Shown piece after piece: positions 20,303 through 28,431 of a DNA stretch of 40,907 nucleotides (its first letter is position 1; every line of letters starts with the position of its first letter). The notes beneath the pieces are model-generated. The model did not search any database, was not told the origin of the DNA, and saw only the letters and a program-made list of their open reading frames with translations. Location: assembly GCA_017435645.1 (NCBI GenBank), contig JAFSER010000038.1, positions 1 to 40,907 on the forward strand. The letters are read 5' to 3'. Origin of the DNA: Clostridium sp. (GTDB lineage: Bacteria > Bacillota > Clostridia > Clostridiales > Clostridiaceae). Made by a program: the position numbers and the translations under genes.

Positions 20303-20583
20303 CATGTTTTTGTAAGACAAATATCGACTAAATATTATATTTTTTACAATTTAATATTGTTAAGAGCTTCCTTTTATAATATTTTATTAAATACTTATTA
20401 TTCCTATAACTTAATTCAAATTTATAAATACTTAAAATCTATTAATTTTTAGAATTTTATAGTTATATATCTTCACCTATTAGTCCTTTAAGAAATTTAT
20501 TTTTAAATTATCTACTATATATTTATCTTTTATTTAACCTCATTTCAAATTATATATTTATATATGTACACTACTAATTTTAG

Positions 20584-20611
20584 CAAAAAAGGGCTGCCAT
20601 CTGACAACCCT
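20584..20611 (-). terminator. intrinsic terminator of the 110-aa gene
   Basis: On the minus strand the arms AGGGTTGTC (20603-20611) and GGCAGCCCT (20590-20598) pair over 9 bp, with two G-U wobbles and a 4-nt loop. Six U residues follow (20585-20590). The wobbles only pair on the minus-strand RNA, fixing the orientation. Confidence 0.85.
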
Positions 20612-20638
20612 ATCGTATATAACAAACATCATAACACT

Positions 20639-20971
20639 TTATTTTTTAGGATTACTACTGTTTTTCACTACAGAAATATTTATTATTTCATTAGTAAATG
20701 CCTTAAGAAGTGCTTTTTCTAAAACCATTTGTTGATCAAAGTTCTCTATATCTCTGCATTCTGCAAAGACCTTATTTAATTCTCCACTAAGATTTCTATA
20801 AGTTAATGTAACATATGGTTTATCATATTCAACATCAACTATTTTTAATCCCCAAGAAATTTGAGCATACTCATTGTCTGTAGTTAATTTCGTTAATTCC
20901 TTTAACTTTGCTTTTTCCTCTGAAGGATCTGTTATTAAAATTAACTCATCTCCAACTTTATATTTTGCCAT
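20639..20971 (-). CDS. conserved-looking hypothetical protein, 110 aa
   Basis: Not recognised. MAKYKVGDELILI begins a soluble, charged protein without cysteines, signal peptide or membrane segment. The mix of short beta-rich stretches (KIVDVEYDKPYVTLTYR) and a C-terminal helix suggests a small folded cytosolic protein. AAGGGGG lies 8 nt before the ATG, and a clear terminator follows. It is divergent from perR, with which it shares the upstream region. Confidence 0.75.
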   Translation of the reverse strand: MAKYKVGDELILITDPSEEKAKLKELTKLTTDNEYAQISWGLKIVDVEYDKPYVTLTYRNLSGELNKVFAECRDIENFDQQMVLEKALLKAFTNEIINISVVKNSSNPKK

Positions 20972-21062
20972 ATAAATTACCCCCTTAAATTAAATTCCCT
21001 ATTTCTAATATATATTATTATTATTAAATATGCTATTATAAATATTATTGCATATAATATAC

Positions 21063-21080
21063 TTGTTAATAAATTAACAA
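21063..21080. promoter_or_regulatory. 18-bp dyad between the 110-aa gene and perR
   Basis: TTGTTAAT-AA-ATTAACAA is a perfect inverted repeat with 8-bp arms, about 90 bases upstream of the 110-aa gene start. Read on the minus strand it contains TTAACA, a possible -35, followed 16 nt later by TAATAT. It may be an operator of the 110-aa gene. Confidence 0.35.
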
Positions 21081-21203
21081 CCTTTTAATTAATAATACCA
21101 TATAGTTATTAAAAATACAATATATTTTATATAATATTCTAATTATATCCTAATATTAGTCAATATTTATTCTTTTTTAATACTATTTGTTAAATAATAG
21201 TTG

Positions 21204-21232
21204 TTGACACTTATTATCACTTATTATATAAT
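21204..21232 (+). promoter_or_regulatory. perR: consensus sigma-A promoter of perR
   Basis: TTGACA (21204-21209), 17 nt, TATAAT (21227-21232): a perfect consensus promoter, 30 bases before the start codon. From 21208 to 21227 the 10-mer CACTTATTAT occurs twice in exact tandem, filling the spacer. This is a candidate site for autoregulation, although it does not match the B. subtilis Per box (TTATAATNATTATAA) well. Confidence 0.85.
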
Positions 21233-21262
21233 TTTTATATAAATATATAAGGATGGTGTATT

Positions 21263-21670
21263 ATGGAGAATATAACTTCTATCTTCAGAGAAAGAAAATT
21301 AAAATTAACTCCTCAAAGATTAGCAGTTTATAAGTATCTAATGAGTACTCACGAACATCCTTCTGCAGAAATTATATATAAAGCGCTTCAACCTGAGTAT
21401 CCTACAATGAGCTTAGCAACAGTATACAAAGCACTAAAAACTTTAGTAGATGTTAAGTTAGTTCAAGAAATTAACGTTGGAGAAGGCAATTTTAGATATG
21501 ATGCAAATCAAGGAGAACATGCTCATATCCAATGTATAAACTGTAGCAGGGTTTGTGATTTAGAAAACATTTCTTTTTCTACTCTTAATAATACTGCTGA
21601 GGAATGCTCAGATTTTAAAGTTTTATCAAACAAGATATTCTTTTATGGTTTATGTAAAAACTGTAATTAA
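21263..21670 (+). CDS. perR: PerR-type peroxide-sensing Fur family repressor
   Basis: 135 aa. The N-terminal winged helix includes LTPQRLAVYKYL and TVYKALKTLV. The structural zinc site is C91/C94 and C131/C134. The regulatory metal residues H32, D80, H86, H88 and D99 align at a constant offset of -5 with B. subtilis PerR H37, D85, H91, H93 and D104. The aspartate at the last position favours PerR over Fur. The inference is that it represses peroxide-stress genes with Fe or Mn and is inactivated by histidine oxidation. It is transcribed alone from a consensus promoter and ends at a terminator. Confidence 0.93.
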   Translation: MENITSIFRERKLKLTPQRLAVYKYLMSTHEHPSAEIIYKALQPEYPTMSLATVYKALKTLVDVKLVQEINVGEGNFRYDANQGEHAHIQCINCSRVCDLENISFSTLNNTAEECSDFKVLSNKIFFYGLCKNCN

Positions 21671-21671
21671 T

Positions 21672-21708
21672 AAAAAGCTAGGATTTTCATCTCTAGCTTT
21701 TATTTTTA
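21672..21708 (+). terminator. perR terminator
   Basis: A 9-bp stem AAAAGCTAG/CTAGCTTTT (21673-21681 with 21693-21701) with an 11-nt loop is followed by ATTTTTAT, immediately after the perR stop codon. Confidence 0.8.
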
Positions 21709-21814
21709 TATTAAAATAAATAATTATTTTTGCTCTAATTAACAAAACTTACATAATTAATTTTTCCTAATATTGTTTTAGTATAAATATTATATTTTAT
21801 TTAATATTTTGAAC

Positions 21815-21909
21815 AGGTCGCAATGAATGCGACCTTAAAAGGGGGATGGGGGGGTTTAGCTTAAACGAAGATTTCTCTACGCTTGCTATAGGAGAATCTT
21901 TTTTTCTCC
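21815..21909 (+). ncRNA. GC-rich structured island, candidate small RNA or mobile-element remnant
   Basis: Within AT-rich intergenic DNA this stretch holds, in order, an 8-bp hairpin AGGTCGCA-ATGAA-TGCGACCT (21815-21835), a G-run block GGGGGATGGGGGGG (21841-21854), a small GTTTA-GCT-TAAAC stem, and a stem AGATTTCTC/GAGAATCT with one bulge ending in seven T residues. The last element looks like an intrinsic terminator on the plus strand. GGAGAA can alternatively pair with the TTCTCC after the T-run. Composition and structure argue for a functional RNA or the end of an insertion element. No clear promoter is seen. Confidence 0.4.
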
Positions 21910-21952
21910 GGTACAATTATATTATTATCTTTAAATCATTTTTTTATACACT

Positions 21953-22540
21953 TTATTTAAATATTCCCTTATTATATGCCTGTATAACCTTATCTATAAA
22001 TATAACTTTTTGTGGATCTACTATACTTTTTATAGCAATCAACATTTGTATGTTTTCATCTTCATCAAGACAAGTTTCACTTAATATTTCTTCTTCATCT
22101 ATACCCTCATCTATATTACTCTCTTGTAAACTTTCTATTTCAATATCTTCTTTATATAAATTTTCATTATTATAGCTTTCTGTTACTACTTTTTTTACAG
22201 TATCTATTCTATTATTTTCAGAAATATCTTGATTTGTATTGTTATTAAAATTTACTCCCCCAATTCCCAAACTATTTAACAACCCTTGTAACGGTCCTAA
22301 ATCAAATCCCATTTGATTATTTGAGTTATATCCATTATTATTCATGCTATAATTATTTAAATCTACTCCATCATTTTTCATAGATGAAAGCATATTACCA
22401 ATTTGACTAAAGTCCATATTACCACCTAAAAAATTTATAAGTTGTTCTGGATTAATTCCAAAAGGTAATTTATTATCTAAATTATTAGAGCTTCTATTGT
22501 TTAACCTCTCCTCCCTACGTCTTCTTTTTCTTTTAGACAT
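21953..22540 (-). CDS. Asn/Gly-rich hypothetical protein with basic N-terminus
   Basis: 195 aa, not recognised. It begins MSKRKRRRREERLNNR, a strongly basic segment. A Gly/Asn-rich middle follows (FDLGPLQGLLNSLGIGGVNF is one hydrophobic piece), then an acidic stretch, and it ends with IKSIVDPQKVIFIDKVIQA. It has no signal peptide. GGAGGGC (22545-22551) precedes the ATG. It shares the MSKRK start with the cysteine-rich 84-aa gene upstream and is the last gene of that cluster. Its composition is reminiscent of spore-surface proteins, but this is only an impression. Confidence 0.65.
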   Translation of the reverse strand: MSKRKRRRREERLNNRSSNNLDNKLPFGINPEQLINFLGGNMDFSQIGNMLSSMKNDGVDLNNYSMNNNGYNSNNQMGFDLGPLQGLLNSLGIGGVNFNNNTNQDISENNRIDTVKKVVTESYNNENLYKEDIEIESLQESNIDEGIDEEEILSETCLDEDENIQMLIAIKSIVDPQKVIFIDKVIQAYNKGIFK

Positions 22541-22544
22541 TAAG

Positions 22545-22636
22545 GCCCTCCTGTTATATTTCTTTTGCTTTATTATATGTAAAAATTGTCTTTTTGCTTA
22601 TATTTTTAGGCATTTTTTTGGAGGGCATAGCCCTCC
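22545..22636 (-). promoter_or_regulatory. leader hairpin whose 3' arm complements the next gene's SD
   Basis: Between the 84-aa and 195-aa genes the minus-strand RNA carries GGAGGGC-TAT-GCCCTCC (22620-22636), a 7-bp GC-rich hairpin. GCCCTCC is also fully complementary to GGAGGGC at 22545-22551, the SD of the 195-aa gene. The hairpin's 5' arm is thus a copy of that SD, and the two pairings are mutually exclusive. No U-run follows, so it is not a terminator. Confidence 0.5.
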
Positions 22637-22651
22637 ATCTTCTCTACACTA

Positions 22652-22906
22652 TTACCAGCTATTTCCTCCGAATATATTACCGAAGCAGCCTCCACATAGT
22701 AAGAATAATAATATTATTAGAACTGAACAGTTATTATTTAATAAGCCAGAACCACATGCAATTAATAAAAATATAATTGGAGTTATACAATTATTTAATC
22801 CACCAAATATATTTCCTGAGCAACAAGAATTTACTGGTTCACAGCATACTGCTTCACAACAGCAATCATCATATTTTTTTTCACGACAACTTTTTCTCTT
22901 TGACAT
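22652..22906 (-). CDS. high-cysteine small protein with hydrophobic segments
   Basis: 84 aa with 13 cysteines, in a basic/Cys N-terminal part (MSKRKSCREKKYDDCCC, CC at 21-22 and 28-29) and two hydrophobic stretches (about 41-56 and 61-71). The block CCSGNIFGGLNNCITPIIFL resembles the second half of the neighbouring 125-aa protein. The function is unknown; membrane or spore-coat location and metal binding or disulfide cross-linking are possible. AAAGGAGAG precedes the ATG. It probably shares a transcript with the genes on either side. Confidence 0.7.
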   Translation of the reverse strand: MSKRKSCREKKYDDCCCEAVCCEPVNSCCSGNIFGGLNNCITPIIFLLIACGSGLLNNNCSVLIILLFLLCGGCFGNIFGGNSW

Positions 22907-22933
22907 GATATTTTCTCTCCTTTCTAACTAACC

Positions 22934-23311
22934 TTAGCAACATCCGCTAAATAAACTTCCGCCTCCGAAGTTACCATAATTTGAAAAACCTGTGCCATTA
23001 CATAAGAATAGAATTACTAATAAGAATAGATAAGGTGTGCAACTTCCTAATCCTCCACCATTATTTCCTCCGCAGCAACAATCACGTTTACGTTCTTTCT
23101 TACAACAACATCCTCCGTTGTTTCTATTGCTATTTGTAAATCCACCACTGTAGAATAGGATTAATAATATCCAAATCCAGCTTCCAAATCCAAAAAAGCC
23201 ATTATTATTGTTGTTGCTGTAAGTTCCAATTGATTGTGTTGGACAAGTAGCTGCAATATCATCATTACATCCACATGAATTTAAACCATTTAGAATTTCA
23301 TTCATTTCCAT
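22934..23311 (-). CDS. high-cysteine Gly/Asn-rich protein
   Basis: 125 aa with 13 cysteines, including two CCC triplets (68-70 and 78-80) flanking a basic KKERKRD linker. There are two hydrophobic segments: GFGSWIWILLILFYSGGF (about 41-58) and LFLLVILFL (about 95-103). From memory, similar clostridial proteins carry the uninformative label chorion class high-cysteine protein; this could not be checked. The GFG-hydrophobic pattern also recalls short sporulation proteins of the YjcZ type, again only by composition. AAGGAGG precedes the ATG. It is the first gene of the cluster; a weak promoter GTGTCA-17-TATAGT lies upstream. Confidence 0.7.
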   Translation of the reverse strand: MEMNEILNGLNSCGCNDDIAATCPTQSIGTYSNNNNNGFFGFGSWIWILLILFYSGGFTNSNRNNGGCCCKKERKRDCCCGGNNGGGLGSCTPYLFLLVILFLCNGTGFSNYGNFGGGSLFSGCC

Positions 23312-23404
23312 AACTTATTCCTCCTTGGAATTTTTTTTGTTTTTTTCTTTATACTATACTATATTCTCTCGAATAATAATTGACACTGTTTTTTTTTGTA
23401 ATTT

Positions 23405-23456
23405 TATAAAAAAATAACTTCTATAAAAAGTTATTAAGTCTAACTTTTATAGAAGT
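23405..23456 (-). terminator. terminator of the lon-engB transcript
   Basis: A 16-bp stem with one bulged base (23417-23433 paired with 23441-23456, 7-nt loop) is followed on the minus strand by a T-run (23408-23414). It starts 8 bases after the engB stop and separates engB from the cysteine-rich cluster. Confidence 0.85.
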
Positions 23457-23463
23457 CTCTATT

Positions 23464-24066
23464 TTATTCTATATTTTCTACTAAAGGTGAAAAAAGATAA
23501 TCTATTAATTCATCTTTTCCTTTTTTATTAACTGATGAAAAGAATAATACTTTTTCTTCTTTAGTTAATTTTAAAGCTTCTCTAATAACTTTTTCATTCT
23601 TCTTTAATTCATTATTAGATAACTTATCACTTTTAGTAGCTATAATTACTTCTTCATATCCATAAAACTTAATCCATTCATGCATTTGTATATCATCTGC
23701 AGTTGGTTTATGTCTAGAATCAACTAATAATACTACTCTTTTAAGTTGATTACGTCCACTTAAATATGTTTCAATAGTATTTCCCCAGCTTGCTTTCTCT
23801 GTTTTAGACACTTTAGCATATCCATATCCCGGTAAATCTACTAAGTACAATTCATCATTATTAATTATAAAAAAGTTTATTAATCTAGTTTTTCCTGGAG
23901 TTTGACTTACCTTTGCAAGCTTTCTCCTATTAGTTAATGCATTTATTATTGAACTTTTCCCAACATTTGAGCGACCTACAAATGCAATTTCAGGAAGTCC
24001 TGTTTCTGGATACTGTGCCTTTTTAACTGCGGATGTAACAAAATCTGAATTTTTAATTTTAAACAA
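23464..24066 (-). CDS. engB: ribosome biogenesis GTPase EngB (YsxC/YihA)
   Basis: 200 aa GTPase needed for late 50S subunit assembly. G1 is [10 protein letters not shown]2 lies at TPGKTR, G3 is [11 protein letters not shown]4 is TKSDKL and G5 lies around SSVNKKG. The frame is open to a TTG at 24081, but GGAG (24076-24079) lies 9 nt before the TTG at 24066. Family members begin with the KIKNSDF-like segment, so I start there. It overlaps the end of lon by 8 bases. The lon-engB order is conserved in Firmicutes. Confidence 0.93.
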   Translation of the reverse strand: MFKIKNSDFVTSAVKKAQYPETGLPEIAFVGRSNVGKSSIINALTNRRKLAKVSQTPGKTRLINFFIINNDELYLVDLPGYGYAKVSKTEKASWGNTIETYLSGRNQLKRVVLLVDSRHKPTADDIQMHEWIKFYGYEEVIIATKSDKLSNNELKKNEKVIREALKLTKEEKVLFFSSVNKKGKDELIDYLFSPLVENIE

Positions 24067-26386
24067 TAGTATCAACTCCAATTATAGCTTTATTTATTAC
24101 TTCATCTACATGATTTACAGTAATTATATCAAGCTTATTTTTCACAACATCTGGTATTTTCTTTATATCCTTCTCATTTTCTTTAGGAATTATTATTGTA
24201 TCTATTCCAGCTCTAAAAGCAGCTATAGATTTTTCCTTTAACCCACCAATTGCTAAAACCCTTCCTGTTAAAGTAACTTCACCTGTCATAGCTATATTAC
24301 TTTTAACTTCTTTATTAGTTAAAGCAGATACAATAGAAGTTATTATTGTTACACCTGCTGAAGGTCCATCCTTTTTAATAGCTCCTTCTGGAAAATGAAT
24401 GTGAATATCTGTATCTTTATAAAAATCTTCTTTTATTCCATATTTTCTTGCATTTGCTCTAACAAAACCAAAGGCTATTTTTGCTGATTCTTGCATAACA
24501 TCTCCTAATTGACCTGTTAATGTCAACTTACCAGCACCATTCATTATAACAGATTCTACTGGTAATGTATCTCCACCAGCAGCTGTCCAAGCCATTCCCT
24601 TTACAACACCTACTCTATCTTCCATATCCTTGACATCAAAAGTAAATATCCTACTTCCTAAATATTTTTCTAATCTATTAGCATTTATAGTAATTGATTT
24701 CTTATTATTCTTCATCATTTCAGTTATAGATTTTCTAATTAATTTTCCTAAAACTCTTTCTAAGCTTCTTACACCAGCTTCTCTAGTATAATAATTAATT
24801 ATGTCCTTTATAGCTACATCAGATATCTTAAATTTATTATCTTCTAATTTATGTTCTTTTATTAACTTAGGAATTAAATAATCCTTAGCTATATTAAATT
24901 TTTCTTCATAAGTATATCCTGAAACCTCAATGATTTCCATTCTATCTAGTAGTGGACCAGGTATTGTATCTAATGAGTTGGCTGTAGTTATAAATAATAC
25001 TTTAGATAAATCCATATCTAATTCTAAGTAATGATCTCTAAAAGTATTATTTTGTTCTCCATCTAATACTTCCAATAATGCATCTGCAACATTTCCTCTA
25101 TGATCTGATCCTAACTTATCTATTTCATCTAATAAAATCAATGGATTATTAACCTTTGCTTCTTTTAAAGCATATGCTAATCTTCCTGGTATAGCTCCAA
25201 CATAAGTTTTTCTATGTCCTCTTATTTCAGCTTCATCTCTAACTCCACCTAAAGACATTCTTGCATATTTTCTATTAGTTGCATTAGCTATTGATTTAGC
25301 TATAGAAGTTTTACCAACTCCTGGTGGTCCTACTAAACAAATTATAGGTCCTTTTAAACTCTTAGTATATTGTTTTACTGCTAGGTATTCTATTATTCTT
25401 TCCTTAACTTCATCTAATCCATAATGCTCTTTATTTAGAATCTCTTCTGCTTCATTGATATTAAAATTATCCTTTGTAGATTTACTCCATGGAATATCTA
25501 ATACCCAATCCAAATATGTTCTTATTACATTACTTTCAGACCCTTGACCAACTGTAGATTTTAATCTATTTAATTCGCTTTCAACCTTTTCTCTTACGTA
25601 CTTAGGTAGCTTGGCTTTTTTTATCTTAGCTTCATAATTAGCCATTTCATTTTCAGCTTGGCTTTCTTCACCAATTTCTTCTTGAAGAGCCTTTATTTGT
25701 TCTCTTATATAAAATTCTCTTTGAGATTTATCAATACTATCCTTTAGCTTTTCTCCTATTTTCTTTTCAATTGAAATTATTTCAATTTCTTTTTCAATAA
25801 AAACTAATACTTTTTCTATTCTCTTAATACAATCTAATTCTTGTAGTATATCTTGTCTTTTCTCTTCATCTACCATGACATAAGATGCTATAATATCAAC
25901 AAGTTCACTATAGCTTTTTATAGTATCTAGAATTCCTAGAATATTACTCCTATTTCCTGATACTCTAACATACTTTCTAAATCCCTTTTTTAACAAATTA
26001 ATATATGCTTCTATATCTTCATATTCATCATTAGATGGTTCTTCAATTTTTTCAATCTGTGATTCAATATAGGTATCTTTTTCACTTATACTTACTAATC
26101 TACCTCTATATATACCTTCTACTAATACTCTTATTATATTATTAGGTAACTTTATTATTTGTTTTACTTTACAAATAGTTCCTATCTCAAATATATTCCC
26201 AATTTCAGGATCCTCTATCTCAATATCTTTTTGTGTTGATAAAAAAATTTCTGTTTGATTCTCCATAGCAGCTTCTACTGCTGCTTTAGATTTTTCTCTT
26301 CCCACGTCAAAATGTATTATCATATTAGGAAAGATACTAATTCCTCTTAAAGGAATTAAAGGTAGAGTTATGTACTTGTCACTCAT
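24059..26386 (-). CDS. lon: ATP-dependent protease Lon (LonA)
   Basis: 775 aa, full length. It has an N-terminal substrate-binding domain ([17 protein letters not shown]), a long coiled coil, an AAA+ domain with Walker [10 protein letters not shown] near residue 355, and the C-terminal serine-lysine protease domain. [11 protein letters not shown] carries the catalytic Ser near 675, and [14 protein letters not shown] the catalytic Lys near 718. It degrades misfolded and regulatory proteins in the cytosol. The frame extends to 26407, but AAGGAGG lies inside that extension, 9 nt before the ATG at 26386. Confidence 0.96.
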   Translation of the reverse strand: MSDKYITLPLIPLRGISIFPNMIIHFDVGREKSKAAVEAAMENQTEIFLSTQKDIEIEDPEIGNIFEIGTICKVKQIIKLPNNIIRVLVEGIYRGRLVSISEKDTYIESQIEKIEEPSNDEYEDIEAYINLLKKGFRKYVRVSGNRSNILGILDTIKSYSELVDIIASYVMVDEEKRQDILQELDCIKRIEKVLVFIEKEIEIISIEKKIGEKLKDSIDKSQREFYIREQIKALQEEIGEESQAENEMANYEAKIKKAKLPKYVREKVESELNRLKSTVGQGSESNVIRTYLDWVLDIPWSKSTKDNFNINEAEEILNKEHYGLDEVKERIIEYLAVKQYTKSLKGPIICLVGPPGVGKTSIAKSIANATNRKYARMSLGGVRDEAEIRGHRKTYVGAIPGRLAYALKEAKVNNPLILLDEIDKLGSDHRGNVADALLEVLDGEQNNTFRDHYLELDMDLSKVLFITTANSLDTIPGPLLDRMEIIEVSGYTYEEKFNIAKDYLIPKLIKEHKLEDNKFKISDVAIKDIINYYTREAGVRSLERVLGKLIRKSITEMMKNNKKSITINANRLEKYLGSRIFTFDVKDMEDRVGVVKGMAWTAAGGDTLPVESVIMNGAGKLTLTGQLGDVMQESAKIAFGFVRANARKYGIKEDFYKDTDIHIHFPEGAIKKDGPSAGVTIITSIVSALTNKEVKSNIAMTGEVTLTGRVLAIGGLKEKSIAAFRAGIDTIIIPKENEKDIKKIPDVVKNKLDIITVNHVDEVINKAIIGVDTIV

Positions 26387-26421
26387 TATTCCCATCCTCC
26401 TTTTCATTCTGTAACTTTATT

Positions 26422-26450
26422 AGTATACACATAAAATTGCTATTTTTCAA
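26422..26450 (-). promoter_or_regulatory. lon: lon promoter
   Basis: On the minus strand TTGAAA (26445-26450), a 17-nt spacer and TATACT (26422-26427) lie 36 bases before the lon start codon. I saw no obvious CIRCE or CtsR site beside it. The rest of the 26408-26752 gap holds the hairpin after lonB and otherwise AT-rich sequence. Confidence 0.7.
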
Positions 26451-26681
26451 TCTATTTTACAATTCAATGTTTCATAATAAATATACTCTAAAAATTTATT
26501 ATATACTAATTATACTATTTTTTTACAATATTTCGATATATATTTAAAAATATTTTTAACTATTTATTGCAGGAGTAAATATAAAACAAAAAACTACATG
26601 AATTATATATACATATTTAATTCTCATTTTATATTATTTTTCTTATATTAATATATTTTATCTTTTATTTATCTATATTGA

Positions 26682-26731
26682 ATATAGAATTCAATTAAAG
26701 ATATCATTTTAACTCTAATTGAACTCTATAT
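26682..26731 (-). other. 19-bp hairpin after lonB
   Basis: Arms 26682-26700 and 26713-26731 pair over 19 positions around a 12-nt loop, 22 bases after the lonB stop. Two positions pair as G-U only in the minus-strand RNA, so the structure belongs to the lonB transcript. There is no U-run after it, so it may be a processing or stabilising stem rather than a standard terminator. Confidence 0.55.
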
Positions 26732-26752
26732 CTCTTTTTAATTAATTCCAAT

Positions 26753-28423
26753 CTATTTTTTTGACTTAGCTGATAATATATCTATATTTAAATCTTTTTT
26801 ATCATCTAGAATCTTTTCTTTGTAGATAGCTTCTTTTAAAACTTCCCTAAAATCATTTACTGCTACTATCTCTATATCTTCTATGTATTGAAAACTTTCT
26901 TTCCAGTTATCTTTAGGAATAATCACCTTTATTGCTCCTGCCTTTTTAGCAGCTTGTATTTTTGAATTAACTCCACCTATAGCCTTAACCTCTCCTAGTA
27001 AACTTATCTCTCCAGTCATAGCTACTCTATTATTAATTTTCACTCTCTTTATAGCACTATATACGGCACTTGCAATAGTAACTCCTGCAGAAGGTCCATC
27101 AACTGGTATTCCTCCAAGTATATTTATATGTATGTCATAATTTTCACACTCTAAATTAAATAGATTATTTAATACCGTTAATACATTTTCAATAGATGCA
27201 AAAGCTGTACTCTTTCTTTTAAGTTTTCTATTATTCATACTTATTTCTTCTTCTTCAACAATTCCTGTAACCTTTAAAGTTCCTATTCTATTAGTTATCC
27301 TTTTAGCTGTAGCTTCTATCTCCATTAAAGTACCTATATTGGCTCCATGGATAGCTAAGCCATTAACTACTCCAATTTGTGCTTTATCTCTAACCTTAAT
27401 ATCAGGAATTTCTGAATAGTTTCCATTTTCTATAACCCATTGTATGTCTTCTATATTAATATTATTTCTATTTTCATTTATTGCAACTCCTGAAGATAAT
27501 TGAATTAAATTTACAACCTCTCTACCATTTCTACAATATCTTGATATAAGCTTTAAAGATTCTTTATCTATATTTAAGCCTATTTTTATTGCAGCGTTTC
27601 TAGCTATTATTTGAATCTCTTCTGAATGAAGTGATCTAAAAAATATCTCAACACATCTTGATCTAATAGCTGGTATTATTTCTTCTGGACTCCTAGTAGT
27701 TGCCCCTATAAGCCTAAAATCTGCTGGAAGTCCATTATCAAATACTTCTCTAATATAATCTGGCATATTAGGATTCTCACTACTATAATAAGAACTATCT
27801 AAAAATACTTTTCTATCTTCTAACACTTTAAGTAACTTATTGAGTTCTGTAGGATGAAGTTCACCTATTTCATCCATAAATAAAATTCCACCGTGAGCCT
27901 TAGTCACAGCTCCTGGTTTTGGTTGTGGAATACCTGCACCACCTAAAGAACCTGCCCCTTGATATATAGGATCATGTACCGAACCAATTAATGGATCCGC
28001 TATACCTCTTTCATCAAACCTTATAGTGGTAGCATCAATTTCTATAAATTTTGAATCATTATTAAATGGTGAATTTGAAATTTCTTTAGCTACATTAAGA
28101 ACTAATCTAGCTGCAGCAGTCTTTCCTACTCCTGGTGGTCCATATATAATAACATGTTGTGGATTAGGACAACAAAGAGCTGCCTTTAATGCTTTAATAC
28201 CATCCTCTTGCCCTATTATCTCCTCAAAACTATTAGGTCTACTCTTTTCTGTTAGAGGTTGAGATAATTTAATACTTCTCATCTTCTTAAGCTTATTCAT
28301 TTCCTTAGTATTTTCTTTTTGAATCACAATTTTATTACTATTTACAGCTTTATTACTACTTATTATATAATAAATAAATAATAGCATAGTAATAATCTGT
28401 AATATAATTAATATATCTCCCAT
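26753..28423 (-). CDS. lonB: ATP-dependent protease LonB, membrane-anchored
   Basis: 556 aa. It closely follows B. subtilis LonB: an N-terminal hydrophobic anchor (about residues 4-22), then Walker [16 protein letters not shown], Walker B ILFMDEIGEL and sensor region FRLIGATTRSPEEI. The protease domain has the catalytic Ser in [11 protein letters not shown] and Lys in GGVNSKIQAAKKAG. In Bacillus lonB is expressed in the forespore under sigma-F. The only in-frame ATG is at 28423, and it has no SD nearby; GGGAGG lies 36 bases upstream with a hairpin in between. The clpX-lonB-lon order is conserved. Confidence 0.93.
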   Translation of the reverse strand: MGDILIILQIITMLLFIYYIISSNKAVNSNKIVIQKENTKEMNKLKKMRSIKLSQPLTEKSRPNSFEEIIGQEDGIKALKAALCCPNPQHVIIYGPPGVGKTAAARLVLNVAKEISNSPFNNDSKFIEIDATTIRFDERGIADPLIGSVHDPIYQGAGSLGGAGIPQPKPGAVTKAHGGILFMDEIGELHPTELNKLLKVLEDRKVFLDSSYYSSENPNMPDYIREVFDNGLPADFRLIGATTRSPEEIIPAIRSRCVEIFFRSLHSEEIQIIARNAAIKIGLNIDKESLKLISRYCRNGREVVNLIQLSSGVAINENRNNINIEDIQWVIENGNYSEIPDIKVRDKAQIGVVNGLAIHGANIGTLMEIEATAKRITNRIGTLKVTGIVEEEEISMNNRKLKRKSTAFASIENVLTVLNNLFNLECENYDIHINILGGIPVDGPSAGVTIASAVYSAIKRVKINNRVAMTGEISLLGEVKAIGGVNSKIQAAKKAGAIKVIIPKDNWKESFQYIEDIEIVAVNDFREVLKEAIYKEKILDDKKDLNIDILSAKSKK

Positions 28424-28431
28424 AACTATTA

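Noticed and set aside
20237-20452. Plus-strand 71-codon frame in AT-rich intergenic DNA
   Set aside because: No SD, biased Ile/Tyr/Phe/Asn content as expected from random AT-rich sequence, and it overlaps a minus-strand promoter region.
21846-22175. Plus-strand frame starting in the G-run (GGGGG then ATG)
   Set aside because: The SD-like G-run is part of the structured island; the frame then runs antisense through the 195-aa gene and reads as low-complexity hydrophobic sequence.
22497-22931. Plus-strand 144-codon frame over the cysteine-rich cluster
   Set aside because: Shadow of the 84-aa gene, which has a good SD and a motif shared with its neighbour on the minus strand.
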